From Streptomyces sp. NBC_01317 (lineage in GTDB: Bacteria; Actinomycetota; Actinomycetes; Streptomycetales; Streptomycetaceae): a stretch of DNA of 64,000 nucleotides. Position numbers and translations under genes: made by a program. The notes beneath the pieces were generated by a model. It had not been told where the DNA came from, did not search any database, and saw only the letters and a program-made list of their open reading frames with translations. Positions 1 to 10,972 of the stretch are shown here, piece after piece (the first letter of the stretch is position 1; each line of letters starts with the position of its first letter). The DNA is taken from the NCBI RefSeq assembly GCF_035961655.1, contig NZ_CP108393.1, positions 2,277,501 through 2,341,500 on the forward strand, written 5' to 3'.

Positions 1-82
1 CGAAAGGCTTCATCGTTCGACTTGCATGTGTTAAGCACGCCGCCAGCGTTCGTCCTGAGCCAGGATCAAACTCTCCGTAAAT
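1..82 (-). rRNA. rrs: 16S rRNA, 5' end (partial)
   Basis: On the minus strand this begins with the universal 16S 5' sequence (GAGAGTTTGATCCTGGCTCA, then the GACGAACGCTGGCGGCGTGC block and the start of helix 6). Only about 80 nt are inside the window; the rest lies beyond position 1. The exact mature 5' end (about 80-85) is an estimate. Confidence 0.97.
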
Positions 83-528
83 GTTCACCGGTAATCCGGT
101 AGACACCACGTAAGAGCCGGGACCACCGGTCGGAATAAGACCCGTGATCCACAGCGTCCTCGCTGTGTTTCATTCAAAGGAACCACCAACCCACCAACCA
201 CAAGGGTTGAGCAGGCCGGGGTATCAACATATCTGGCGTTGACTTTTGGCACGCTGTTGAGTTCTCAAGGAACGGACGCTTCCTTCGGTCCCGTCTCCAG
301 GGCCCTCCGGGCGCTTCCCTTCGGTATTTCGTGTTTCCAACCTTACCAGATTCATTTGGCTGTTCTTGCCGCTTGAATTCCGGTGGCCTTTGGATGGGCC
401 TTTGTTTCTCTGCCTTTCGGCTGAACCGACTTTATCAGAGTGTCTGAGGCCGATTCCCCCACCTGTCGGGGAGCGTTCCGGGCTCATGATTAACCCGGGT
501 TCCCGTTCGGTGGAGACGCAAACGTACT
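83..528 (-). promoter_or_regulatory. rRNA operon leader and promoter region
   Basis: This 446-bp stretch carries no credible gene and lies directly upstream of 16S rRNA. Minus-strand landmarks are the motif TTGAGAACTCAACAGCGTGC at about 250-272, which resembles the conserved actinobacterial rRNA leader antitermination/processing block, and a 7-bp hairpin with a TCCT loop at 150-167. Two TANNNT-type -10 candidates are seen, TAAAGT at 429-434 and TAAGGT at 340-345, both with weak -35 boxes. Streptomyces rrn operons usually have several tandem promoters here. That this is the promoter/leader is secure from position; the individual hexamers are guesses. Confidence 0.7.
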
Positions 529-567
529 GGAGCGGGGGGCGCCGATGCAAATCGGGCCCCCCGCTCC
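529..567 (-). terminator. Rho-independent-type terminator after rnj
   Basis: A long hairpin: GGAGCGGGGGGC pairs with GCCCCCCGCTCC, and inside it CCGAT pairs with ATCGG around a GCAA tetraloop, with one bulged G. It lies 35 bp past the rnj stop and just before the rRNA promoter region, so it should insulate the rrn operon from rnj read-through. Confidence 0.8.
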
Positions 568-602
568 GGGGTTGAGCCTCGGACGGACCGTCGGACGGAC
601 CG

Positions 603-2288
603 TCAGACCTCGACGACCACGGGCAGGATCATCGGGCGCCGGCGGTAGGTGTCGGAGACCCACTTGCCGACCACGCGGCGCACGAGCTGCTGGAGCTGGT
701 GCGGTTCCGCGACGCCGTCGGCGGCGGACTTGGCGATGGCCTCCTCGACCTTCGCCAGGACGGCGCCGAACGCCGCGTCCTCGATGCCGGAGCCTCGGGC
801 GTGGAAGTGGGGTCCGCCGACGACCTTGCCGCTGGTGGAGTCGACCACCACGTACACCGAGATGATCCCCTCCTCGCCGAGGATGCGGCGGTCCTTGAGG
901 GAGGTCTCCGTGACGTCGCCGACCGAGAGGCCGTCGACGTACACGTAACCCGCCTGGACCTTGCCGACGATCCTGGCCTTGCCGTCCACGAGGTCCACGA
1001 CCACGCCGTCCTCGGCGATGACGATGTGGTCCTTGGGGACCCCCGTCATCGCGCCCAGTTCGGCGTTGGCGCGCAGGTGGCGCCATTCGCCGTGGACCGG
1101 CATCAGGTTCTTCGGCTTGCAGATGTTGTAGAAGTACAGCAGCTCGCCCGCCGAGGCGTGTCCGGAGACGTGGACCTTGGCGTTGCCCTTGTGGATGACG
1201 TTCGCGCCCCACCTGGTCAGGCCGTTGATCACGCGGTAGACCGCGTTCTCGTTGCCCGGGATCAGGGACGACGCGAGGATCACCGTGTCGCCGCCGACGA
1301 TGCGGATCTGGTGGTCGCGGTTGGCCATGCGGGACAGCGCGGCCATCGGCTCGCCCTGCGAGCCCGTGCAGACGAGCACGATCTGCTCGCCCGGGAGGTC
1401 GTCCAGCGTCTTCACGTCGACGACCAGGCCGGCCGGCACCCGCAGATAGCCCAGGTCACGGGCGATGCCCATGTTCCTGACCATCGAGCGGCCGACGAAG
1501 GCGACCCTGCGGCCGTGCTCGTGGGCCGCGTCGAGGATCTGCTGGATGCGGTGGACGTGGCTCGCGAAGCTCGCCACGATGATCCGCTTCTGGGCACTGC
1601 TGAACACCTGGCGCAGGACGTTGGAGATGTCCCGCTCGGGCGGGACGAATCCCGGGACCTCGGCGTTCGTGGAGTCCGCCAGCAGCAGGTCGATGCCTTC
1701 CTCGCCCAGCTTGGCGAAGGTCGGCAGGTCGGTGAGCCTGCGGTCCAGCGGCAGCTGGTCCATCTTGAAGTCGCCGGTGTGGACCACCATGCCCGCGGGG
1801 GTGCGGATGGCCACGGCCAGCGCGTCCGGGATGGAGTGGTTCACCGCGACGAACTCGCAGTCGAAGGGGCCGATGCGCTCGCGATGGCCCTCGGTGACCT
1901 CAAGGGTATACGGGCGGATGCGGTGCTCCTGGAGCTTCGCCTCGATGAGAGCGAGGGTCAGCTTGGAGCCGATCAGGGGGATGTCGGCCTTCAGTCTGAG
2001 CAGGAAGGGGACACCCCCGATGTGGTCCTCGTGACCGTGCGTGAGCACGATCCCGTCGATGTCGTCGAGGCGGTCCCGGATGGTGGTGAAGTCCGGCAGG
2101 ATCAGATCGATGCCGGGCTGCTCCTCCTCCGGGAAGAGGACGCCGCAGTCGACGATGAGCAGTCGGCCGTTGTACTCGAAGACCGTCATGTTGCGGCCGA
2201 TCTCGCCGAGCCCGCCGAGCGGGGTGACGCGAAGGCCGTTCTTGGGAAGCTTCGGCGGTGCGCCGAGTTCGGGATGCGGATGACTCAA
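603..2288 (-). CDS. rnj: Ribonuclease J
   Basis: Metallo-beta-lactamase/beta-CASP nuclease of 561 aa, acting in 5'-3' exonuclease and endonuclease RNA decay and rRNA maturation in the cytoplasm. The zinc motif HGHEDH is at residues 84-89, followed by the GGVPFLL segment; a later DSTNAEVPG stretch and the C-terminal SGHASAGEL block fit RNase J. The open frame runs on upstream to 2741, but that part is low-complexity Ser/Arg sequence overlapping dapA. I chose the TTG at 2288, which has a GAGGAG ribosome site and gives the usual family length. It lies downstream of dapA in the same direction, separated by 196 bp of small tandem repeats, and ends at a strong terminator before the rRNA operon. Confidence 0.96.
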   Translation of the reverse strand: MSHPHPELGAPPKLPKNGLRVTPLGGLGEIGRNMTVFEYNGRLLIVDCGVLFPEEEQPGIDLILPDFTTIRDRLDDIDGIVLTHGHEDHIGGVPFLLRLKADIPLIGSKLTLALIEAKLQEHRIRPYTLEVTEGHRERIGPFDCEFVAVNHSIPDALAVAIRTPAGMVVHTGDFKMDQLPLDRRLTDLPTFAKLGEEGIDLLLADSTNAEVPGFVPPERDISNVLRQVFSSAQKRIIVASFASHVHRIQQILDAAHEHGRRVAFVGRSMVRNMGIARDLGYLRVPAGLVVDVKTLDDLPGEQIVLVCTGSQGEPMAALSRMANRDHQIRIVGGDTVILASSLIPGNENAVYRVINGLTRWGANVIHKGNAKVHVSGHASAGELLYFYNICKPKNLMPVHGEWRHLRANAELGAMTGVPKDHIVIAEDGVVVDLVDGKARIVGKVQAGYVYVDGLSVGDVTETSLKDRRILGEEGIISVYVVVDSTSGKVVGGPHFHARGSGIEDAAFGAVLAKVEEAIAKSAADGVAEPHQLQQLVRRVVGKWVSDTYRRRPMILPVVVEV

Positions 2289-2388
2289 AAGACTCTCCTC
2301 ACCACGCACGCCACGTGCCGCTGAGGCACGTGGCGCGCATGACATTTGTGCACTTGCTGTTGTCTGTGTGGACCGATTTCTCGGTGTG

Positions 2389-2481
2389 GTGCTGTCGTGC
2401 TCCGTGCTGTCGTGCTGTCCCGCTTGTTCAGTTGTGAAGTATTCAGTTGTGAAGTCGGTGGTGGAGTCCGTGTGGAGTCCG
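2389..2481. repeat. Three short tandem duplications between dapA and rnj
   Basis: Three exact duplicated words lie in a row: GTGCTGTCGTGCT at 2389-2401 and 2404-2416; TTCAGTTGTGAAGT at 2427-2440 and 2442-2455; GTGGAGTCCG at 2461-2470 and 2472-2481. They are non-coding and end four bases before the dapA stop codon complement. Function unknown; slippage-type duplication is the simplest origin. Confidence 0.8.
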
Positions 2482-2484
2482 GTG

Positions 2485-3384
2485 TCAGAGCTGTACCCCG
2501 CCGGCCGCCAGATCGATCTTGAGCTGGTCCGTTTCGGGGGCCGACAGCTCGACGAGCGGCAGGCGCAGCGGTCCGGCCGGCAGGCCCAGCAGGGCGAGCG
2601 CGGCCTTGGTGGTGATGACGCCCTGGGTACGGAACATGCCCGTGAAGACCGGGAGCAGCTTCTGGTGGATCTCGGTGGCCTTCTGGACGTCGCCCGTGAG
2701 GTGGGCGTCGAGCAGCTGGCGCAGCTCGGGGGTGGCGACATGGCCGACGACGGAGACGAAGCCGATCGCGCCGACGGCCAGGAGGGGCAGGTTCAGCATG
2801 TCGTCGCCGGAGTACCAGGCGAGGCCGGACCGGGCGATGGCCCAGCTGGCGCGGCCGAGGTCGCCCTTGGCATCCTTGTTGGCGACGATACGCGGGTGCT
2901 GGGCGAGACGGACAATCGTCTCGGTGTCGATGGGAACGCCGCTGCGGCCCGGGATGTCGTAGAGCATGACCGGCAGGCCGGTGGAGTCGGCGATCGCGGT
3001 GAAGTGCCGGTGGAGCCCTTCCTGCGGCGGCTTGCTGTAGTACGGGGTCACGGCGAGGAGGCCGTGCGCGCCGGCGCGCTCGGCGGCGCGGGACAGTTCC
3101 ACGCTGTGGCGGGTGTCGTTCGTGCCGATGCCCGCGATGATGTGGGCGCGGTCGCCGACGGCGTCCAGGACGGCCCGTACGAGCTGGTCTTTCTCCGCGT
3201 CGCTGGTGGTCGGCGACTCGCCGGTGGTCCCGTTGAGGACCAGGCCGTCGTTGCCTGCGTCGACCAGGTGCGCGGCGAGCCGCTGGGCACCGTCGAGGTC
3301 GAGCGCGCCGTCCGCCGTGAAGGGCGTGACCATCGCGGTGAGGACCCGCCCGAAGGGGGTCTGCGGAGTGGAGATCGGAGCCAT
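2485..3384 (-). CDS. dapA: 4-hydroxy-tetrahydrodipicolinate synthase
   Basis: Class I aldolase of 299 aa that condenses pyruvate with aspartate semialdehyde, the first committed step of lysine and diaminopimelate synthesis. The Schiff-base lysine is K170 in IVANKDAKGD, the catalytic tyrosine Y142 in MLYDIPGRSG, and the pyruvate-binding GTTGESPT block is at residues 52-59. I start at ATG 3384 (MAPISTPQ); a GTG three codons upstream is possible. Together with dapB nearby this supplies the diaminopimelate pathway. It is transcribed toward rnj. Confidence 0.97.
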   Translation of the reverse strand: MAPISTPQTPFGRVLTAMVTPFTADGALDLDGAQRLAAHLVDAGNDGLVLNGTTGESPTTSDAEKDQLVRAVLDAVGDRAHIIAGIGTNDTRHSVELSRAAERAGAHGLLAVTPYYSKPPQEGLHRHFTAIADSTGLPVMLYDIPGRSGVPIDTETIVRLAQHPRIVANKDAKGDLGRASWAIARSGLAWYSGDDMLNLPLLAVGAIGFVSVVGHVATPELRQLLDAHLTGDVQKATEIHQKLLPVFTGMFRTQGVITTKAALALLGLPAGPLRLPLVELSAPETDQLKIDLAAGGVQL

Positions 3385-3445
3385 GGGTAACACGCTACTC
3401 GCTGCTCAGCTCGCCGTGTCCCCTTGGGGGACGGGACAAGAGGAG

Positions 3446-3483
3446 CCCGGCACTGCCTGCTCGGGGGTTCAGGCAGTGCCGGG
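3446..3483 (-). terminator. Hairpin between thyX and dapA
   Basis: A perfect 14-bp inverted repeat (CCCGGCACTGCCTG and its complement) with a 10-nt loop, lying between the thyX stop and the dapA start. On the minus strand it is followed by a loosely T-containing CTCCTCTTGT stretch. It probably ends thyX transcription, so dapA would need its own promoter. Confidence 0.75.
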
Positions 3484-3602
3484 TCCGTTTGATCAGCCTA
3501 GATGAACTTCTCGAAACCCCGCAATACGGACACTTCACCCCGCCGACCGTACATCTGTGCCCCGGACGGGCCACGGAACGGGCTCCGAGCCGCAGGATCG
3601 TT

Positions 3603-4340
3603 CTAGGGGGCGACTCGGCCATTGGCGTTGAAAGCCGCGTGGGTGAGGGGCATGAGCGCCGCCCAGTGCGCCTCCATCCGCTCCCCCACCATCTCGATCT
3701 CCCGCTGCGGGAAGGACGGCGTCCTCGCCTGTTCGTGCTGGGTGCGCAGGCCGAGGAAGTGCATCAGCGAGCGCGCGTTGCACGTCGCGTACATCGACGA
3801 GAACAGGCCGACCGGTAGCACCGCCCGCGCCACCTCGCGCGCGACGCCGGCCGCGAGCATTTCCTGGTACGCCTCGTACGCCCGGAGGTACGAGTCCTCC
3901 ATCACGCGGCCGGTCAGGTGCTGCTGCTCCCGGGTGCCGTCCACGAACACGTACTTCCCGGGGCGGCCCTCCTGTACCAGCTTGCGGTCCGCGCCGGGGA
4001 CGTAGAAGACCGGCTGGAGCTCCCGGTACCTGCCCGATTCCTCGTTGTACGACCACCCGACCCGGTGACGCATGAACTCGCGGAAGACGAAGATCGGGGC
4101 GCTGACGAAGAACGTCATGGAGTTGTGCTCGAAGGGGCTGCCGTGGCGGTCCCGCATCAGGTAATTGATGAGTCCCTTCGAGCGCTCGGGGTCCTTCGAG
4201 AGCTCCTCCAGGGACTGCTCACCTGCGGTGGAGACGCGCGCGGCCCACAGCACGTCGGAGTCGCCGGCGGTGTGCTTCACCAACTCGACGGTCACATCGC
4301 TGCGGAAGCTCGGCTTGGTCTCTGCGGGGGTGTCGCTCAC
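3603..4340 (-). CDS. thyX: Flavin-dependent thymidylate synthase
   Basis: ThyX of 245 aa, making dTMP from dUMP with methylene-tetrahydrofolate, FAD and NADPH. The signature RHRxxSxNEES variant is seen as RHRVGWSYNEES at residues 91-102. The nearby stretches LPVGLFSSMYATCNARSLMHF and LRTQHEQA belong to the dUMP/FAD-binding core. Length is typical for actinobacteria. It stands alone: a 289-bp gap separates it from the divergent gene at 4630 and a strong hairpin separates it from dapA. Confidence 0.97.
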   Translation of the reverse strand: MSDTPAETKPSFRSDVTVELVKHTAGDSDVLWAARVSTAGEQSLEELSKDPERSKGLINYLMRDRHGSPFEHNSMTFFVSAPIFVFREFMRHRVGWSYNEESGRYRELQPVFYVPGADRKLVQEGRPGKYVFVDGTREQQHLTGRVMEDSYLRAYEAYQEMLAAGVAREVARAVLPVGLFSSMYATCNARSLMHFLGLRTQHEQARTPSFPQREIEMVGERMEAHWAALMPLTHAAFNANGRVAP

Positions 4341-4629
4341 CGGCGGGGTCCTTCCAGTTACGTCGCTCGGGCGGCGCCCACTCTACGGCGCGGCACTGAC
4401 AGCGCCCCCGCGACAGCGCGCCGGACCGCCGCCGTTCGGACCGCCGTTCGCCGGACTGCCCGCGCCGGCAAGGGATCGGACGGCTACTCATACGCACCTC
4501 ACGGCGACGGTCCGCAGCCGTTCGGGCCCCGATGGCGCGCCCGGCCCCCCTGGGGTGGTCCGGGCGGGGACCTGGTCGGTAGCCTCACCGGGCACAGCAA
4601 TCGAGCGTGCTTGTGAGTGAGGATCAGTC

Positions 4630-5178
4630 GTGCCCCTGCCCTTCCTGACGGCCGACCGGGCTTTTGACGCGACCACGGACGATGTCGCGTTGCCGTTCGA
4701 CGATCATGATCAATGGCGGCGTCCGTACCGCCCCGGCCCCTGGCGGGTGGCGGCGGCGGCGCTGCTCCTGCTGCTGGCCTCGTTCGTCCTGCTCGCGGGG
4801 ACGGTCACCGCGGCCGCGGGCAGCGCCTCGGGCGCCTATCTCTGCCTCGCCCTCGCCGGCGTGGGCATCGCGGTCGCCCTGCGGCTGCTGCGGGTGGGCG
4901 CCTGGGTGAGCCGGCACGGCGTCCGCCGTGTCCTGCTGCTCAGGACGCGGACCGTGGCCTGGGACCAGGTCACCGAGGTCCGTACCGTCCAGCAGCCCGT
5001 ACGGTGGCTCGGCCTGCCGCGCACCGTGCAGGGCCAGGCGCTCTCCCTCGTCCTGCGGCAGGGAACGCCGCTGCCGCTGCTGACGGACCACAACGCGGAC
5101 TTCCTGTCGCGTACGGAGGCGTTCGACCGGGCCGCGGACACGGTCGAGGCGTGGGGGGACGAGTACCGCCGTCCCTGA
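4630..5178 (+). CDS. Membrane protein with bacterial PH-like domain
   Basis: Protein of 182 aa. Two hydrophobic helices lie at about residues 37-58 and 66-85. They are followed by a C-terminal beta-rich segment (RRVLLLRTRTVAWDQVTEVR onward) typical of short bacterial PH-like domains attached to membrane anchors. The GTG start at 4630 follows a GAGGA site with good spacing; the alternative frames here are shadows. It is transcribed away from thyX and converges with the gene at 5268 on a shared terminator. The family has no fixed biochemical role, so function is unknown. Confidence 0.8.
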   Translation: MPLPFLTADRAFDATTDDVALPFDDHDQWRRPYRPGPWRVAAAALLLLLASFVLLAGTVTAAAGSASGAYLCLALAGVGIAVALRLLRVGAWVSRHGVRRVLLLRTRTVAWDQVTEVRTVQQPVRWLGLPRTVQGQALSLVLRQGTPLPLLTDHNADFLSRTEAFDRAADTVEAWGDEYRRP

Positions 5179-5203
5179 CGGCTCGCCGCGTCACATCACC
5201 GAC

Positions 5204-5243
5204 CCCGAGCGGGGCCCGGCCACCCGGCCGGGCCCCGCTCGGG
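5204..5243. terminator. Bidirectional terminator hairpin
   Basis: An 18-bp perfect stem (CCCGAGCGGGGCCCGGCC and complement) with a 4-nt loop sits between two convergent genes (4630-5178 and 5268-5720), so it can serve both. Confidence 0.85.
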
Positions 5244-5267
5244 CGTGTACGGACTGTTCCGCGCCGC

Positions 5268-5720
5268 TCAGGCGCGTACGGGCTTGTTGTCGTGGAGCGC
5301 GATCGCGCGCTGCATCGCCTTGCGAGCCCGGGGCGTGTCGCGGGCGTCGTGGTAGGCGACCGCGAGCCGGAACCAGCAGCGCCAGTCGCCCGGCGCGTCC
5401 TCCGTCTCCGCGCGGCGCCTGGCGAAGACGGCGTCGGCGGAGTCGCGGTCGATGCGACCGCTCTCCGTACGGGTCAACTCGTCCACCGGCAGGCCGCCTT
5501 CGGCGTCCAGCTCCTCGGCGAGGCGGTTGGCGCGGCTGACGAACTGGGTGTTCTTCCAGAGGAACCACAGGCCGATGGCCGGCAGGATCAGCACCGCGAT
5601 CCCGAAGGCGACGGTGAGCGCGGTGCCTTGTTCGATGAGCAGCACACCACGGCTGCCGACCAGGACGAAGTAGACGACCAGGACGGCGGCCGTGACGCAG
5701 TAGGTGATCTTCGCGCGCAT
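5268..5720 (-). CDS. Small membrane protein with TPR-like tail
   Basis: Protein of 150 aa. Residues about 8-26 and 35-54 form two membrane helices. The soluble tail (SADAVFARRRAETEDAPGDW then WFRLAVAYHDARDTPRARKAMQRAI) has the spacing of one tetratricopeptide-type helix pair. It lies 13 bp after dapB on the same strand and is probably co-transcribed. No enzymatic motif is visible; it may act as a membrane-attached adaptor, but that is a guess. Confidence 0.8.
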   Translation of the reverse strand: MRAKITYCVTAAVLVVYFVLVGSRGVLLIEQGTALTVAFGIAVLILPAIGLWFLWKNTQFVSRANRLAEELDAEGGLPVDELTRTESGRIDRDSADAVFARRRAETEDAPGDWRCWFRLAVAYHDARDTPRARKAMQRAIALHDNKPVRA

Positions 5721-5733
5721 GGGTGCGGTCTCG

Positions 5734-7881
<2,148 letters not shown>

Positions 7882-7885
<4 letters not shown>

Positions 7886-10116
7886 GAGGTCGCTTCGTCC
7901 TTCGCGTCTTCGGTGGCCGTACCGTCGGCGGACTCCTCGTCCTCCATCACGGGGATGAGGGAGAGCTTGCCGCGCTGGTCGATCTCGGCGATCTCGACCT
8001 GGACCTTCTGGCCCACCCCGAGGACGTCCTCGACGTTCTCGACGCGCTTGCCGCCGGCGAGCTTGCGGATCTGCGAGATGTGCAGCAGTCCGTCCTTGCC
8101 GGGGAGCAGGGAGACGAAGGCACCGAAGGTGGTGGTCTTGACGACCGTACCCAGGTAGCGCTCGCCGACCTCCGGCATCGTCGGGTTGGCGATCTGGTTG
8201 ATCGTGGCGCGGGCGGCCTCGGCGGCGGGGCCGTCGGCGGCACCGATGTAGATGGTGCCGTCGTCCTCGATCGTGATGTCGGCGCCGGTGTCCTCCTGGA
8301 TCTGGTTGATCATCTTGCCCTTGGGGCCGATGACCTCACCGATCTTGTCCACCGGGATCTTGACGGTGATGATCCGGGGGGCGTTGGGGGACATCTCGTC
8401 CGGGACGTCGATGGCCTCGTTCATCACATCGAGGATGTGGAGGCGGGCGTCGCGGGCCTGCTTCAGCGCGGCGGCCAGGACCGAGGCGGGGATGCCGTCG
8501 AGCTTGGTGTCGAGCTGGAGCGCGGTGACGAACGTCTTCGTACCGGCGACCTTGAAGTCCATGTCGCCGAAGGCGTCCTCCGCACCGAGGATGTCGGTGA
8601 GGGTGACGTAGTGGGTCTCGCCGTCGATCTCCTGCGAGATCAGGCCCATGGCGATGCCGGCGACGGGGGCCTTGAGGGGCACACCGGCGTTCAGCAGGGA
8701 CATCGTGGAGGCGCAGACCGAGCCCATGGACGTCGAGCCGTTGGAGCTCAGCGCCTCGGAGACCTGGCGGATCGCGTACGGGAACTCCTCGCGCGTCGGC
8801 AGCACCGGCACGAGCGCGCGCTCGGCCAGGGCGCCGTGACCGATCTCGCGGCGCTTCGGCGAACCGACGCGGCCCGTCTCACCGGTGGAGTACGGCGGGA
8901 AGTTGTAGTTGTGCATGTAGCGCTTGCGGGTCACCGGGGAGAGGGTGTCCAGCTGCTGCTCCATGCGGAGCATGTTGAGGGTGGTGACGCCCAGGATCTG
9001 GGTCTCGCCCCGCTCGAACAGCGCGGAACCGTGCACGCGCGGAATGGCCTCGACCTCGGCGGCGAGCGTACGGATGTCCGTGACGCCACGGCCGTCGATG
9101 CGGACCTTGTCCTTGATGACGCGCTCACGGACCAGGGTCTTGGTGAGCGAGCGGTACGCGGCGGAGATCTCCTTCTCGCGGCCCTCGAACTGCGGGAGCA
9201 GCTTCTCGCCGGCGAGGCCCTTGACGCGGTCCAGCTCGGACTCGCGCTCCTGCTTGCCGGCGATGGTGAGCGCCTTGGCCAGCTCGCCGCGGACGGCGGA
9301 CGTGAGCGCCTCCAGGACGTCGTCCTCGTAGTCGAGGAAGATCGGGAACTCGCCGGTGGGCTTGGCGGCCTTGGCGGCGAGGTCCGACTGCGCCTTGCAG
9401 AGCGAGCGGATGAAGGGCTTCGAGGCTTCGAGGCCGGCGGCGACGATCTCCTCGGTGGGAGCCTCGGCGCCGTCCTTGACCAGCTGGATCGTCTTGGGCG
9501 TGGCCTCGGCCTCGACCATCATGATCGCGACGTCGCCGTCCTCCAGGACGCGGCCCGCGACGACCATGTCGAAGACGGCGTCCTCAAGCTCGGTGTGCGT
9601 CGGGAAGGCGACCCACTGGCCCTTGATCAGGGCGACGCGGGTGCCGCCGATCGGGCCGGAGAAGGGCAGGCCCGCGAGGATCGTGGAGCAGGAGGCGGCA
9701 TTGATCGCGACCACGTCGTACAGGTGGTCGGGGTTGAGCGCCATGATCGTCTCGACGACCTGGATCTCGTTGCGCAGGCCCTTCTTGAAGGACGGGCGCA
9801 GCGGGCGGTCGATGAGGCGGCAGGTGAGGATCGCGTCCTCGGACGGCCGGCCCTCGCGGCGGAAGAACGAGCCGGGGATCTTGCCGGCCGCGTACTGCCG
9901 CTCCTCGACGTCCACCGTGAGGGGGAAGAAGTCGAGCTGGTCCTTGGGCTTCTTGGAGGCGGTCGTGGCCGACAGCACCATGGTGTCGTCGTCCAGGTAG
10001 GCCACGGCGGAGCCGGCGGCCTGACGGGCCAGTCGGCCCGTCTCGAAGCGGATGGTGCGGGTGCCGAAGGTTCCGTTGTCGATCACGGCTTCGGCGTAGT
10101 GGGTCTCGTTCTCCAC
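7882..10116 (-). CDS. pnp: Polyribonucleotide nucleotidyltransferase / guanosine pentaphosphate synthetase
   Basis: PNPase of 744 aa, a phosphorolytic 3'-5' exoribonuclease and RNA 3'-tailing enzyme; the Streptomyces enzyme is also known as guanosine pentaphosphate synthetase I. Two RNase PH-like domains are seen ([37 protein letters not shown]; later [14 protein letters not shown]). A KH domain follows ([18 protein letters not shown], about 590-650), then an S1 domain (about 665-735) and an acidic tail. The GTG start at 10116 has a GAGGAG site; the frame continues upstream through a non-coding leader. It is downstream of rpsO, as in other bacteria. Confidence 0.98.
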
Positions 10117-10299
10117 TAGTGTTCTCTCCTCGTCTTCGTCCGGTGCCCGTGTGGCAGGGGACGTGGCGGAGAAGCGCTCCTTGGTGCGGGCCGGTCTTCG
10201 ATCGAAGCACCCGGGGCCGCGGCGTGGGCCGCGCGCCTTTCCGGGCGCCACTACCGAGGACCGGCGGCGGCGGAGTTCGCTTCTCCTCTTCTTCTTCTG

Positions 10300-10343
10300 T
10301 TGTGCTCTTCGGTGGTGCTTCGGTTGTGCTCTTCTGTGGTGCT
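10300..10343. repeat. Near-perfect 20-bp direct repeat in the rpsO-pnp spacer
   Basis: TTGTGCTCTTCGGTGGTGCT at 10300-10319 recurs at 10324-10343 with one mismatch, period 24 bp, directly next to the intergenic hairpin. It lies in the pnp leader. Function unknown. Confidence 0.8.
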
Positions 10344-10368
10344 CCCGCACCAGATTACGTGGTGCGGG
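10344..10368 (-). promoter_or_regulatory. rpsO-pnp intergenic hairpin
   Basis: A 9-bp perfect stem (CCCGCACCA and complement) with a 7-nt loop lies between rpsO and pnp. Streptomyces pnp leaders are known to carry an intergenic hairpin processed by RNase III. This one fits that position; cleavage here is inferred. Confidence 0.65.
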
Positions 10369-10383
10369 TCGTCATACGGCGAA

Positions 10384-10416
10384 GGGAGCGGTCCCCGGGA
10401 TGGGGGAACCGCTCCC
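10384..10416 (-). terminator. rpsO terminator/attenuator
   Basis: GGGAGCGGT plus CCCC pairs with GGGG plus ACCGCTCCC, with one unpaired A, 17 bp after the rpsO stop. It probably terminates most rpsO transcripts, leaving partial read-through into pnp. Confidence 0.75.
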
Positions 10417-10432
10417 TGTCACGGCGTCGGGA

Positions 10433-10723
10433 TTACTTGGCACCGCCGGCGGCACCGCGGCGGATGCCCAGGCGCTCCACCAGCACACGGAAGCGCTGGA
10501 TGTCCTTCTTGGCCAGGTACTGAAGGAGGCGGCGGCGCTGGCCGACCAGGATCAGCAGGCCACGGCGGGAGTGGTGGTCGTGCTTGTGCACCTTGAGGTG
10601 CTCGGTCAGGTCCGAGATCCGGCGCGACAGCATGGCGACCTGGACCTCGGGGGAGCCGGTGTCGCCTTCCTTCTGGCCGAACTCGGTCATGATCGTCTTC
10701 TTTGTAGCGGCGTCGAGCGGCAC
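10433..10723 (-). CDS. rpsO: 30S ribosomal protein S15
   Basis: Protein of 96 aa binding 16S rRNA in the platform of the small subunit. The family core is plain: [17 protein letters not shown], then [19 protein letters not shown], then [14 protein letters not shown] start at 10723 with a GAGGAG site. It is the first gene of the rpsO-pnp unit, with terminator and processing hairpins behind it. S15 is known elsewhere to repress its own translation; nothing here proves that. Confidence 0.98.
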   Translation of the reverse strand: MPLDAATKKTIMTEFGQKEGDTGSPEVQVAMLSRRISDLTEHLKVHKHDHHSRRGLLILVGQRRRLLQYLAKKDIQRFRVLVERLGIRRGAAGGAK

Positions 10724-10972
10724 GCGTACTCCTCGTGGGTCTTCGTGGCCATCGAGTGCCCCAGGTCGAATACTCTGGGGAGCTTCCGTAACTCGGGAGG
10801 CTGGGGATCCGCTGTGTGCCGACCGGGGAGCCTTGGGATCCGTGAAGGATCCGTCGGGGCGCCGGGGTCACGTACACAGACGGCCGTCGCCCAGAGTACC
10901 AGCCGGTTCACGCACTTCTCACCCGGGTACGGCACCGGCTCGGGCGGTCCGCGTCAGCTCGGACGGTCCGCG

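Noticed and set aside
224..550. 108-aa open frame in the rRNA leader
   Set aside because: It lies over conserved rRNA leader motifs and promoter sites; composition is not coding-like.
2289..2741. N-terminal extension of RNase J (open frame back to 2741)
   Set aside because: Low-complexity Ser/Arg sequence antisense-like to dapA codons, no homologous segment known, and a better TTG with GAGGAG at 2288 gives the normal family length.
3395..3622. 75-aa minus-strand open frame with CPYCG
   Set aside because: It spans the terminator hairpin and overlaps thyX; a single CxxC is not enough and there is no convincing ribosome site.
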